Positions 30,068-37,353 of a stretch of 64,000 bases of DNA are shown piece by piece (position 1 is the stretch's first letter; every line of letters starts with the position of its first letter). The notes beneath the pieces were generated by a model. That model saw nothing but the letters and a program-made list of their open reading frames with translations, was not told the DNA's origin and did not search any database. This stretch comes from Arthrobacter sp. SDTb3-6 (GTDB lineage Bacteria; Actinomycetota; Actinomycetes; Actinomycetales; Micrococcaceae): positions 62,001 through 126,000 of the forward strand of contig NZ_JAAMFN010000004.1 in NCBI RefSeq assembly GCF_013376095.1. Reading direction: 5' to 3'. A program made the position numbers and the translations under genes.

Positions 30068-30985
30068 ATGAGCGAGACCGCCGTTACGGACCTGGGCCCC
30101 TTCATGGAAGCAGAGCTGACCAGCCAGCCTGTGGTGTGGGCCCGGGCCATCGCCCAGGCCCGGGAGGAAAGCCTGCTGCCGGCCGATGGCCAGCGCGTGG
30201 CCGTGATTGGCTGCGGCACCTCCTGGTTCATGGCCCAGAGCTATGCCGCCGCACGGGAATCCGCCGGCAGGGGCGTCACCGACGCCTTCGCTGCGTCGGA
30301 GGCGTTCCTCGGCGCGGACCGCGGCTACGACGCCGTCATCGCCATCACCCGCTCCGGCACCACCACCGAGGTGCTCGAAGTCCTGATCGGGCTCAAGGGC
30401 ACCGTGCGCACCGTTGCCGTGGTGGGCGATACCTCCTCGCCGATCATGGGGCTGGCGGATGCCGTCGTCGAACTTCCCTACGCGGACGAGAAGTCCGTGG
30501 TGCAGACCCGCTTCGCCACGACGGCCCTGGCCTACCTGCTCACCAGCGTGGGCGTGGACCTGTCGGCCGCCGTCGAGGACGCCAAGGCGGCAGTCACGGC
30601 GCCCGTGGGGCCGGAGCTCATCGACGCCGAACAGTTCACCTTCCTGGGCACCGGCTGGACCGTGGGCCTGGCGCACGAGGCCGGCCTGAAAATGCGCGAG
30701 GCCGTCCAGGGCTGGACCGAGTCGTACCCCGCCAAGGAATACCGCCACGGCCCCATCTCCATCGCCGCGCCCAACCGCGTGACCTGGATGTTCGGCCGGC
30801 AGCCCGAGGGCCTGGATGCGGACATGGACAAGACCGGCGCACGCTACATCAACAATGACGTGCACCCGCTCGCCGAACTGGCCCGCGTCCACCGTGTCAC
30901 CCTGGAGCGCGCCCGTGCCCGCGGCATGAACCCGGACCTGCCGCGCAACCTGACCCGCTCCGTCATTCTGGACGAGACCGCCTAG
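30068..30985 (+). CDS. SIS-domain sugar-phosphate isomerase/deaminase, AgaS-like
   Basis: A 305-residue protein with two sugar-isomerase (SIS) domains: VAVIGCGTSWFMAQSYAA and AITRSGTTTEVLEVL in the first, FLGTGWTVGLAHEAGLKMRE and YPAKEYRHGPISI in the second. This is the GlmS C-terminal/AgaS architecture. In this operon it is most simply a galactosamine-6-phosphate deaminase/isomerase giving tagatose-6-phosphate. It is shorter than classical AgaS (about 380). ATG 30068 is preferred because AAGGAG is 10 nt before it and would touch the ATG at 30059. First gene of the operon. Confidence 0.85.
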   Translation: MSETAVTDLGPFMEAELTSQPVVWARAIAQAREESLLPADGQRVAVIGCGTSWFMAQSYAAARESAGRGVTDAFAASEAFLGADRGYDAVIAITRSGTTTEVLEVLIGLKGTVRTVAVVGDTSSPIMGLADAVVELPYADEKSVVQTRFATTALAYLLTSVGVDLSAAVEDAKAAVTAPVGPELIDAEQFTFLGTGWTVGLAHEAGLKMREAVQGWTESYPAKEYRHGPISIAAPNRVTWMFGRQPEGLDADMDKTGARYINNDVHPLAELARVHRVTLERARARGMNPDLPRNLTRSVILDETA

Positions 30986-31018
30986 GGCCGTCCGGCCGCC
31001 ACGAAAGCAAGCAACCTG

Positions 31019-32011
31019 ATGAGCATCCCCTCCGCAGGCCCGGCAGCGGCCCGCCTCACCGCAGTCCCGGTCGGGGCCAGCCCCGTGGCGGGCCAGGCCG
31101 TGCTGGCCTTTGACGTGGGCGGGACGGACATGAAAGTGGGGCTGGTGCGCGGCGAGCTGACCGCCGCCTCCCACGCCGTGACGGACCTGCAGCGCCACCC
31201 CACGCCGCTGGACGGCGAACGCCCGGGGGAAACGGTCTGCGCCCGCATCGCGGAACTTGCGCACGACTACCAGACGCGGCACCGGGACACGGTGATCGCG
31301 GCCGTGGGCGTGACGGTGCCCGGAATTGTGGACGAGGCCAACGGGATCGGCGTCTATTCGGCCAACCTGGGCTGGCGCGGTTTCCCCTTCACCCGGACCC
31401 TCACCGGGGCGCTGGGCCTGCCGGTGGCATTCGGCCATGACGTCTCCATGGCAGGGGAGGCCGAATTCAGGATCGGCGCGGCCGTTGGCGAGTCCGACGT
31501 CCTGGTGCTGGTGATCGGCACCGGAATTGCCGGCGCTGTGCTGTGCGACGGGCGCCGCGTGACGGGTGGCGGCTATGCCGGCGAAATCGGCCATGCCATG
31601 GTCCCGTCGCCCGACGGCGGCCTCGCCATCCTGGAGTCGCTTGGCTCCGCCGGGGCCATTGCCCGGCGCTACGCCCAGTCCGGCGGCCGCCCCGTGGACG
31701 GCGCGCGCGACGTCCTGGCCCGTGCCGGGGCCGGCGACGCCACCGCCCGGCAGGTGTGGGACGACGCCGTCAACGCTCTCGCGTTCAGCGTGGCCCAGTG
31801 CGTGTCCATCCTGGGCACCGAAACGGTGGTGCTGGGTGGCGGGCTGTCCATGGCCGGCCCGGCCCTGTTCGAACCGCTGGCGGCCCGCATCGACGCGCTG
31901 CTTTCCTTCCACCGCCGCCCCCGCCTTGTCCACGCAGTCCTGGGCGAAAACGCCGGACTCATCGGTTCCGCCCTCAAGGCCCGGAGCCTGGCCGCCGGGG
32001 TGTCCCGGTGA
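31019..32011 (+). CDS. ROK-family sugar kinase, probable amino-sugar kinase
   Basis: A 330-residue ROK kinase. The phosphate loop FDVGGTDMKVGLV, GVTVPGIVDEANGIGV, the catalytic Asp141 in GHDVSMAGEAEF and IGTGIAGAVLCDGR are seen. The usual CxCGxxGC zinc motif after GGYAGEIGHAMV is absent: the sequence there is SPDGGLAILESLGSAGAI. In this context it would phosphorylate GalNAc or galactosamine at C6, though glucose or fructose are possible for the family. The stop overlaps the next start (GTGA). Confidence 0.85.
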   Translation: MSIPSAGPAAARLTAVPVGASPVAGQAVLAFDVGGTDMKVGLVRGELTAASHAVTDLQRHPTPLDGERPGETVCARIAELAHDYQTRHRDTVIAAVGVTVPGIVDEANGIGVYSANLGWRGFPFTRTLTGALGLPVAFGHDVSMAGEAEFRIGAAVGESDVLVLVIGTGIAGAVLCDGRRVTGGGYAGEIGHAMVPSPDGGLAILESLGSAGAIARRYAQSGGRPVDGARDVLARAGAGDATARQVWDDAVNALAFSVAQCVSILGTETVVLGGGLSMAGPALFEPLAARIDALLSFHRRPRLVHAVLGENAGLIGSALKARSLAAGVSR

Positions 32012-33015
32012 GCGCGGGCAAGCTGGTCCTGACCGTCACGCCCAACCCCGCGGTGGACGTCACCTACATGGTCGACGGCGTGGATCCGGGCTCCTCCCAC
32101 CGCGTCCCCACGCCGCTGTACCGGGCCGGCGGCAAGGGCCTGAACGTCTCCCGCGTGGCCCTCCAGCAGGGCTTTCCCACCCTGGCGGTCACGACGGCGG
32201 GCGGGGCGTCCGGCGCGCAGCTCGCCGACGACCTCGCGGGATCGGGCATACCGTACCGACTGGTGCCCGTGGCCTCCGCGACCCGGCGCACCATTGCGCT
32301 CGTGGACACGGTGTCCGGGCTGACCAGCATCTTCAACGAAGCCGGCCCCGCGCTCAGCCGTGCCGAATGGCAGGCTCTGACTGCCGCCGTCGTCGACGGG
32401 TTGGACGGCGGCCAAGTGCACGGCGGCCAGACAGACGGTGGCTGGGCCGACGATGCGCCGCGCCCCGGCGTGCTGGTGGGCTCCGGCTCGCTGCCGGAGA
32501 ACGCCCCGGCCGACTTCTACCCCGGGCTGGTGGCACTGGCCCACAACGCCGGCGTCCCGGCGATCATCGACACCTCCGGCGCCGGGATCCTGTCCGCGGC
32601 CAAGGCCGGGGCGGACCTGCTCAAGCCCAACCATCACGAGCTCATGGACGCCATGGGCGAGACGGACCTTGTTGCCGCGGCCGGCAAGCTCATGGGCCTG
32701 GGCGCGCGGCGCGTCCTGGTCAGCGTGGGGGAGGAGGGCATGCTCGCCTTCGAGACCGGGCGCCCCGGCCACCTCCAGGCGAAGCTGCCCGCACCGCTGG
32801 CCGGCAACCCGACGGGCGCCGGGGACGCAGCGGTGGCCGCGACGGCCGTCGCACTTGCCAGCGGGACCACGGACCTGCGGGAGATCCTGCGCCTTGCCGC
32901 GTCCTGGGGCGCAGCCGCGGTGCTCATGCCGGGGGCAGGGGAAATTTCCCCGCGCCACGCCGAGCTCGCCGCACAACTCATCATCACCGACCACCTGGAG
33001 GAACCGTGCCCTTGA
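32008..33015 (+). CDS. PfkB-type hexose-phosphate kinase (probable tagatose-6-phosphate kinase)
   Basis: A 335-residue 1-phosphofructokinase/LacC-family kinase. It opens LVLTVTPNPAVDVTYMVDG, has GGKGLNVSRVAL (sugar-phosphate binding) and ends with the catalytic NPTGAGDAAVAA, Asp273 acting as base. With an upstream SIS isomerase and a downstream aldolase, tagatose-6-phosphate to tagatose-1,6-bisphosphate is the natural reaction; fructose-1-phosphate is the alternative. GTG 32008 overlaps the previous stop. A short Gly/Gln-rich loop (DGGQVHGGQTDGG) is an unusual insertion. Confidence 0.87.
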   Translation: MSAGKLVLTVTPNPAVDVTYMVDGVDPGSSHRVPTPLYRAGGKGLNVSRVALQQGFPTLAVTTAGGASGAQLADDLAGSGIPYRLVPVASATRRTIALVDTVSGLTSIFNEAGPALSRAEWQALTAAVVDGLDGGQVHGGQTDGGWADDAPRPGVLVGSGSLPENAPADFYPGLVALAHNAGVPAIIDTSGAGILSAAKAGADLLKPNHHELMDAMGETDLVAAAGKLMGLGARRVLVSVGEEGMLAFETGRPGHLQAKLPAPLAGNPTGAGDAAVAATAVALASGTTDLREILRLAASWGAAAVLMPGAGEISPRHAELAAQLIITDHLEEPCP

Positions 33016-33869
33016 CCGCCACCCGCACCATCATGGACCGTGCGGCGCAGGAAGGCACCGGCCAGGGCGCCTTCAACGTCATCCACCTGGAGACGCTCGA
33101 AGGCCTCATCGCAGGCGCCGAGGCGGCCCGGCGCCCCGTCATCCTGCAGATTTCCGAGAACTGCGCGAAGTTCCACGGCGGGCTGGAGCCCGTGGCGGCC
33201 GCCTCACTGGCCGCGGCCCGCAAGGCGTCCGTGCCCGTGGCCGTCCACCTTGACCACGCCGAGGACGAGGCCCTCGCTTGCGAGGCCGTCGACCTGGGCT
33301 TCGGCTCCGTCATGTACGACGGCGCGCACCTCGAGTACGCGAAGAATGTCGAAGTGACCGCCCGCGTGGCGGCCTACGCCCACGGGCGGGGCGTCTATGT
33401 GGAGGCGGAACTTGGCAAGGTGGGCGGCAAGGACGGTGCGCACGCGCCGGGCGTGCTGACCGACCCCGCTGAGGCCGCCGCGTTTGTGGCCGCCACCGGC
33501 GTCGACGCCCTGGCCGTCGCCGTGGGCTCCTCCCACGCGATGACCGAGCGCTCGGCCGCCTTGAACCTGGACCGGATCACCGCCCTCAAGGCCGCCCTGG
33601 ACGTGCCGCTGGTGCTGCACGGCTCCTCCGGCGTTTCGGATGGGACCATTGTGGCCGCCATCGCGGCCGGCATGACCAAGATCAACGTCTCCACGCACCT
33701 CAACGGCTTTTTCACCCGGGCCGTGCGCAGCTACCTCGATGCCAACCCGGCCGTGGTGGATTCGCGCAAGTACCTGGGAGCCGGGCGCGCCGCACTGGTT
33801 CCGGAGGTAGCACGGCTGCTAGCGTTGTTTGCAGGCGCAGGGGCTGCGCCCAACCGGGGGCTGCCCTGA
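33006..33869 (+). CDS. Class II aldolase, probable tagatose-1,6-bisphosphate aldolase
   Basis: A 287-residue zinc aldolase of the fructose/tagatose-bisphosphate family that gives DHAP plus glyceraldehyde-3-phosphate. Catalytic Asp83 and zinc ligands His84 (VHLDHAED), His177 (VGSSHAMT) and His205 (VLHGSSGVSD) match the GatY/KbaY pattern, and GKVGGKDG is the lid loop. The GTG at 33006 follows GGAGG closely; TTG 33012 is an alternative. It overlaps the kinase stop by 10 nt. It would complete the amino-sugar route begun by the SIS protein. Confidence 0.88.
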   Translation: MPLTATRTIMDRAAQEGTGQGAFNVIHLETLEGLIAGAEAARRPVILQISENCAKFHGGLEPVAAASLAAARKASVPVAVHLDHAEDEALACEAVDLGFGSVMYDGAHLEYAKNVEVTARVAAYAHGRGVYVEAELGKVGGKDGAHAPGVLTDPAEAAAFVAATGVDALAVAVGSSHAMTERSAALNLDRITALKAALDVPLVLHGSSGVSDGTIVAAIAAGMTKINVSTHLNGFFTRAVRSYLDANPAVVDSRKYLGAGRAALVPEVARLLALFAGAGAAPNRGLP

Positions 33870-33900
33870 TGGCGGACCCTTCTTCCCTCGGGAGCATCCA

Positions 33901-34692
33901 ATGAACCGCACTGAACGGCTGGCAGCCATTCTCGACATCCTGGCGGCCGACGGGCAGGTGGAGGTTGAGGGGATTGTGGAGAAGCTCGGCGTCTCCCCGG
34001 CCACGGCCCGGCGCGACCTGGACTCCCTGGCCAACGAGCGCCTGCTGACCCGCACGCGCGGCGGGGCCACCTCCGGCTCCGTCTCCTACGACCTGCCCGG
34101 CCGGTACAACCGCGACGACCACGCGGCGCAAAAGCACCAGATTGCCCTGGCCGCCAGTGCGCTGATCCCCAAGGGCGCCGTCATTGGCCTGTGCGGGGGG
34201 ACCACCAGCACCGCGTTGGCGCAGGTCCTGTCCACGCGCGAAGACCTCATGGAGCCCTCGAACCGGCCCTCCCTGACAATTGTCACCAACGCCATCAACA
34301 TCGCGGCCCAGCTGGCCATCCGGCCCAACCTGAAAATCATGGTCACCGGCGGCATCGTCAACGCCCGCTCCTACGAGCTGGTGGGCCCGTATGCCGATTC
34401 CATCCTCCAAAAGGTGGCCCTGGACCTGGCCTTCATCGGCGTCAACGGCATTGACCCCGTCACGGGCCCCACCATCAACGACGAGGGCGAGGCGTCCGTG
34501 AACTCGCGCATGGCCCGCCGGGCCTCGGAGGCGTACATGCTGGCCGACTCCTCCAAGATCGGCAAACGCGCCTTCGCCACCATGGACGACCACCGCCTCC
34601 ACAAGCTCATCACCGATTCCGGCATCACCGCGGAGCAGCTGGCAGCCTTCAAGGAAGCCGGCACGGACGTCATCGTCGCCCCCGAAGCGTAG
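33901..34692 (+). CDS. DeoR-family repressor of the amino-sugar operon
   Basis: A 263-residue DeoR/GlpR regulator. The N-terminal helix-turn-helix is MNRTERLAAILDILAADG then VEKLGVSPATARRDLDSLAN, and the C-terminal sugar-phosphate sensor domain shows GLCGGTTSTALAQVL, MVTGGIVNARSYELVGPYAD and ADSSKIGKRAFATM. The effector should be a phosphorylated sugar of the pathway. It is the last gene of the operon and a likely autoregulator acting at the 29698-30067 region. Start at ATG 33901 with GGGAG upstream; 31 bp follow the aldolase stop. Confidence 0.9.
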   Translation: MNRTERLAAILDILAADGQVEVEGIVEKLGVSPATARRDLDSLANERLLTRTRGGATSGSVSYDLPGRYNRDDHAAQKHQIALAASALIPKGAVIGLCGGTTSTALAQVLSTREDLMEPSNRPSLTIVTNAINIAAQLAIRPNLKIMVTGGIVNARSYELVGPYADSILQKVALDLAFIGVNGIDPVTGPTINDEGEASVNSRMARRASEAYMLADSSKIGKRAFATMDDHRLHKLITDSGITAEQLAAFKEAGTDVIVAPEA

Positions 34693-34746
34693 CGCGCCCG
34701 CCCTCGACATTCGCCGCCTTTGGGAACCGGCCTCGGGAACCGGCCG

Positions 34747-35421
34747 CTAAAACCTCAGCGGAGCGTCCATGACCGTGGTGCCCGGGTGCGCCGGCGTCCA
34801 CTGGTCAAAGGGCACGTCGAGACTATAGCGGCCGTTGCTTTCGACCAGCGTGCGCACGTCGGCGTTGCCCGGGTTGTTCAGCGACTCAAAATACTCCACG
34901 GACCAGTGGAACCAGCGCATGCAAAACAGGCGCATGGTCAGTCCGTGGGTCACCAGCAGGGTGTTGGGCGCAAAGTCCGGCTCCGACCAGCGCCGGTGCA
35001 GCGTCTCCAGGAACGACGACACCCGGTCATAGACGTCGGAGCCGGATTCGCCCTCCCGGAAGCGGTAGAAGAAATGCCCGTAGGCGTTGCGGAGCTCCTT
35101 TTGGTCAGCGATCTCGGCCGGATTTTGAAAGTTGGCCCAGTCCTGTTCGCGCAGCCGCGGCTCCTCCATGGTGCGGTCCACCAGCTCGCCCAGTTCCAGC
35201 GCCTCCAGCGTCTGGTAGGCACGGAGGTAGGGCGAGACATAGACGGCGACCTTCTGCCCGTCCAATTGCCGGCGGATCCGCTCCCCGGCCTTCCGTGCCT
35301 GCTCCACGCCCACCTCGGTCAACGGAATCCGATAGTCCGGGATCCGGTTGTAAATGCTTTGGTCCTGGTTGGCCGCGGACTGGCCGTGGCGGACCATGAT
35401 GATCTGGCGTGGGGCACTCAT
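34747..35421 (-). CDS. Histidine phosphatase family protein
   Basis: A 224-residue phosphoglycerate-mutase-like phosphatase. The phospho-acceptor motif is IIMVRHGQSAANQD (Arg-His-Gly) near residue 11, and the second catalytic His is in LLVTHGLTMRLFCMRWF. EQDWANFQNP is typical of a broad-specificity actinobacterial subgroup. Substrate unknown. ATG 35421 lies 7 nt after TAGGCT, so the message may be leaderless. It converges with the DeoR gene; the 54-bp spacer has GGGAACCGGCC twice. Confidence 0.88.
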   Translation of the reverse strand: MSAPRQIIMVRHGQSAANQDQSIYNRIPDYRIPLTEVGVEQARKAGERIRRQLDGQKVAVYVSPYLRAYQTLEALELGELVDRTMEEPRLREQDWANFQNPAEIADQKELRNAYGHFFYRFREGESGSDVYDRVSSFLETLHRRWSEPDFAPNTLLVTHGLTMRLFCMRWFHWSVEYFESLNNPGNADVRTLVESNGRYSLDVPFDQWTPAHPGTTVMDAPLRF

Positions 35422-35480
35422 GTCAAAGAGCCTAGGCCAGCCTGCGCCGCAAAGTAGGCATGTCCGGCATGATTTAGTAC

Positions 35481-36320
35481 ATGAGTGACATGGTTCCCCG
35501 TAACAATGGCCCGTTCGACGGCGGCCCGTACGACGGCGGCCCGCCCGCCTTGGGCGGCGGGGCCACGGCGGTGCAGTGGAACTGGGGCACCAGGTCGCGG
35601 CGGCGGCTGGTGTTCGAGGTCCTGCTGGTGCTGGGGCTCTCGCTGGGGCAATCAGGCGTGTACGCCGTCGTACAGTTGCTGGACAAGATGTCCCGGGCAC
35701 CCCTTGCGCAGGGGACGTCCACGCTGAACGCGGTACGCAGCAACCGGGAGTTCTTCGACCTGACGTACCAGCTGCTGGACATCTTCTTTGCCGTGGTGCC
35801 CGTCTTCCTGGTCCTTTACCTGATGGCCGAACCCGGAAAGTCCGTGTTCCGCCGGATCGGCCTGGATTTCCGGCGCCCCGTCCGCGACGGGCTCGGGGCG
35901 CTCGGGCTCCTGGTTGTCATTGGCGTGCCGTCGCTGGGCCTGTACGCGGCCGGGCGGGCGCTGGGCATCACCACGGAAATCATCCCGAGCGCCCTGCACC
36001 AGTACTGGTGGACCATTCCGGTGCTGGTGCTCTCCGCCATCCACAACGGCCTGCTGGAGGAAGTGGTCATGGTGGGCTGGCTGCTGGACCGGTTGGGGCG
36101 GATGGGGATGTCGTCCATCGCCGCCATCCTGCTCAGCTCGCTGATCCGCGGCAGCTACCACCTGTACCAGGGGTTCGGGCCGTTCTTCGGCAACTTTGTC
36201 ATGGGCCTGCTCTTTTGCTGGCTCTACAAGAGGTACGGGCGTGTGATGCCGCTGGTCGTGGCGCATTCACTCGTGGACATTGCCGCCTTCACCATGGGCC
36301 CCGCCCTCGGCTTCGGGTAG
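35481..36320 (+). CDS. CPBP-family intramembrane protein
   Basis: A 279-residue polytopic membrane protein of the CPBP (Abi/CAAX protease-like) family. After a hydrophilic Gly-rich N-terminus come about seven or eight membrane segments. The family motif is LLEEVVMVGWLLDRLG, with Glu193-Glu194 present, but the Arg of the usual EExxxR is Val, and Arg appears later. Conserved His residues are in SYHLYQGFGPF and VVAHSLVDIAAF. It may be a membrane protease or only a scaffold. Divergent from the phosphatase gene. Confidence 0.85.
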   Translation: MSDMVPRNNGPFDGGPYDGGPPALGGGATAVQWNWGTRSRRRLVFEVLLVLGLSLGQSGVYAVVQLLDKMSRAPLAQGTSTLNAVRSNREFFDLTYQLLDIFFAVVPVFLVLYLMAEPGKSVFRRIGLDFRRPVRDGLGALGLLVVIGVPSLGLYAAGRALGITTEIIPSALHQYWWTIPVLVLSAIHNGLLEEVVMVGWLLDRLGRMGMSSIAAILLSSLIRGSYHLYQGFGPFFGNFVMGLLFCWLYKRYGRVMPLVVAHSLVDIAAFTMGPALGFG

Positions 36321-36401
36321 CTGCGGAGGGACGGCTTCCGGGCGGCCCGTCATGCGCCCGAAAGCGGCGCGGAGTCCGCATTGGACCCCGTTGACCGAAC
36401 T

Positions 36402-36536
36402 GGCGGTTTCGATGGTGCAGCAAAAGCGGCCTGGGCGGGTGCCAGCCCGCTTTTGCTGCACCGCCGAATTTCCGATCAGCCACCAACCCGCTTTTGCTGC
36501 ACCGCCGGTTTCGATGGTGCAGCAAAAGCGGCCTGG
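36402..36536. repeat. Two tandem hairpins from one 16-nt unit
   Basis: GGTGCAGCAAAAGCGG occurs at 36414-36429 and 36516-36531, and its exact complement at 36447-36462 and 36488-36503, giving order forward-reverse-reverse-forward and two 16-bp hairpins. Flanks (CGGTTTCGAT and CCTGG) are also repeated beside the two forward copies. The region lies between convergent genes and encodes nothing recognisable. It may be a palindromic interspersed element and may also stop transcription. Confidence 0.8.
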
Positions 36537-36549
36537 TTCCCGGGCAAGG

Positions 36550-36585
36550 AAGCGGCACCCGACCCTGCAGGGACGGGTGCCGCTT
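36550..36585 (-). terminator. Hairpin downstream of the VOC gene
   Basis: Perfect 12-bp stem: AAGCGGCACCCG at 36550-36561 and its complement at 36574-36585, with an inner CCCTGCAGGG palindrome in the loop. It begins 16 nt after the stop of the minus-strand VOC gene (36601). No T-run follows on either strand. Confidence 0.45.
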
Positions 36586-36600
36586 GATTTGCACTGAAAG

Positions 36601-37239
36601 CTAGATGGTGACCTGGCCCTTGGCCGTCTCGAACGTCACGGACATGATGCCGGGCGTGCCGCGCGGGGCGATCCACTCCACCGTCACATCCTCCAGCGGC
36701 TTCTCCACCGGCTCGCCGAGCCATTCGGTCAGGCGCTCGGCACTGCCGGCGATGGTCAGCGAGGCCAGCCGGACGGTGGATGGGCGGGCCAGGGACGGGT
36801 GAAGGGCGGGATCGCCCTCCCACTTGAGCATGTAGGGCACCTGGGGGTCGGCGATGAGGCCCTTGATGCCGATCTGCTGCCAGACCAGCTCGCGGCCGTC
36901 GGGGAACTTGCGGTTGCCGGGGACGGCGCTGCGGCCCAGGCGTTCCTCGAACGGGGAGAGGTCGTCCACGGCCACGCACCAGCCCATCCAGCCGCCGCCG
37001 GCCTGCGAACGGGCGCGGACGGCCTGGCCAAAGGGCGCCTTGTCCGAAGCGGGGTGGTCCAGGACCTCAACCACTTCGAGGTAATGGTGGTCGGTGAGCG
37101 GAATGATCATATTGCGGGTGCCGAAGCGGGGGTGCACCCCGCCGCGCACTGCTTCGACCCCCAGTGCGGTCGCGATCCGCTCCGTGGTGGCAGCCAATCC
37201 ATCTGATTCACAGGCGTAAGAAACGTGGTCCATTCGCAT
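36601..37239 (-). CDS. Glyoxalase-like (VOC) domain protein
   Basis: A 212-residue protein beginning MRMDHVSYACESDGLAATTE with IIPLTDHHYLEVVEVLDHP in the first module and WEGDPALHPS and DVTVEWIAPRGTPGIMSV in the second. This is the larger two-module glyoxalase-like family common in actinobacteria. The His and Glu of DHHYLEVVE could bind metal. No substrate is evident. The ATG follows CAAGAT at 6 nt (leaderless style). The neighbour on the divergent side is tex. Confidence 0.82.
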   Translation of the reverse strand: MRMDHVSYACESDGLAATTERIATALGVEAVRGGVHPRFGTRNMIIPLTDHHYLEVVEVLDHPASDKAPFGQAVRARSQAGGGWMGWCVAVDDLSPFEERLGRSAVPGNRKFPDGRELVWQQIGIKGLIADPQVPYMLKWEGDPALHPSLARPSTVRLASLTIAGSAERLTEWLGEPVEKPLEDVTVEWIAPRGTPGIMSVTFETAKGQVTI

Positions 37240-37245
37240 GCGTTC

Positions 37246-37251
37246 ATCTTG
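37246..37251 (-). promoter_or_regulatory. Putative -10 of the leaderless VOC gene
   Basis: Minus-strand CAAGAT, 6 nt (GAACGC), ATG at 37239; identical hexamer and spacing to the ligA start. Confidence 0.4.
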
Positions 37252-37341
37252 GCACTTTGTGATCGGCCTCTCGACTTAGCGTTACCTAACTCACATGGGA
37301 TGTCTGACGGCCGGGGCGGGCGAAGGGGCCCAAACGTGGGG

Positions 37342-37347
37342 CAGAAT
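37342..37347 (+). promoter_or_regulatory. Putative -10 of leaderless tex
   Basis: CAGAAT, 6 nt (TGAACC), GTG at 37354. The segment GAACCGTGACC is shared with the ligA start, where the hexamer is CAAGAT. Confidence 0.4.
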
Positions 37348-37353
37348 TGAACC

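Noticed and set aside
36402-36536. CRISPR-like repeats
   Set aside because: Units alternate orientation, spacers are short and unequal, and no cas gene is in the window.
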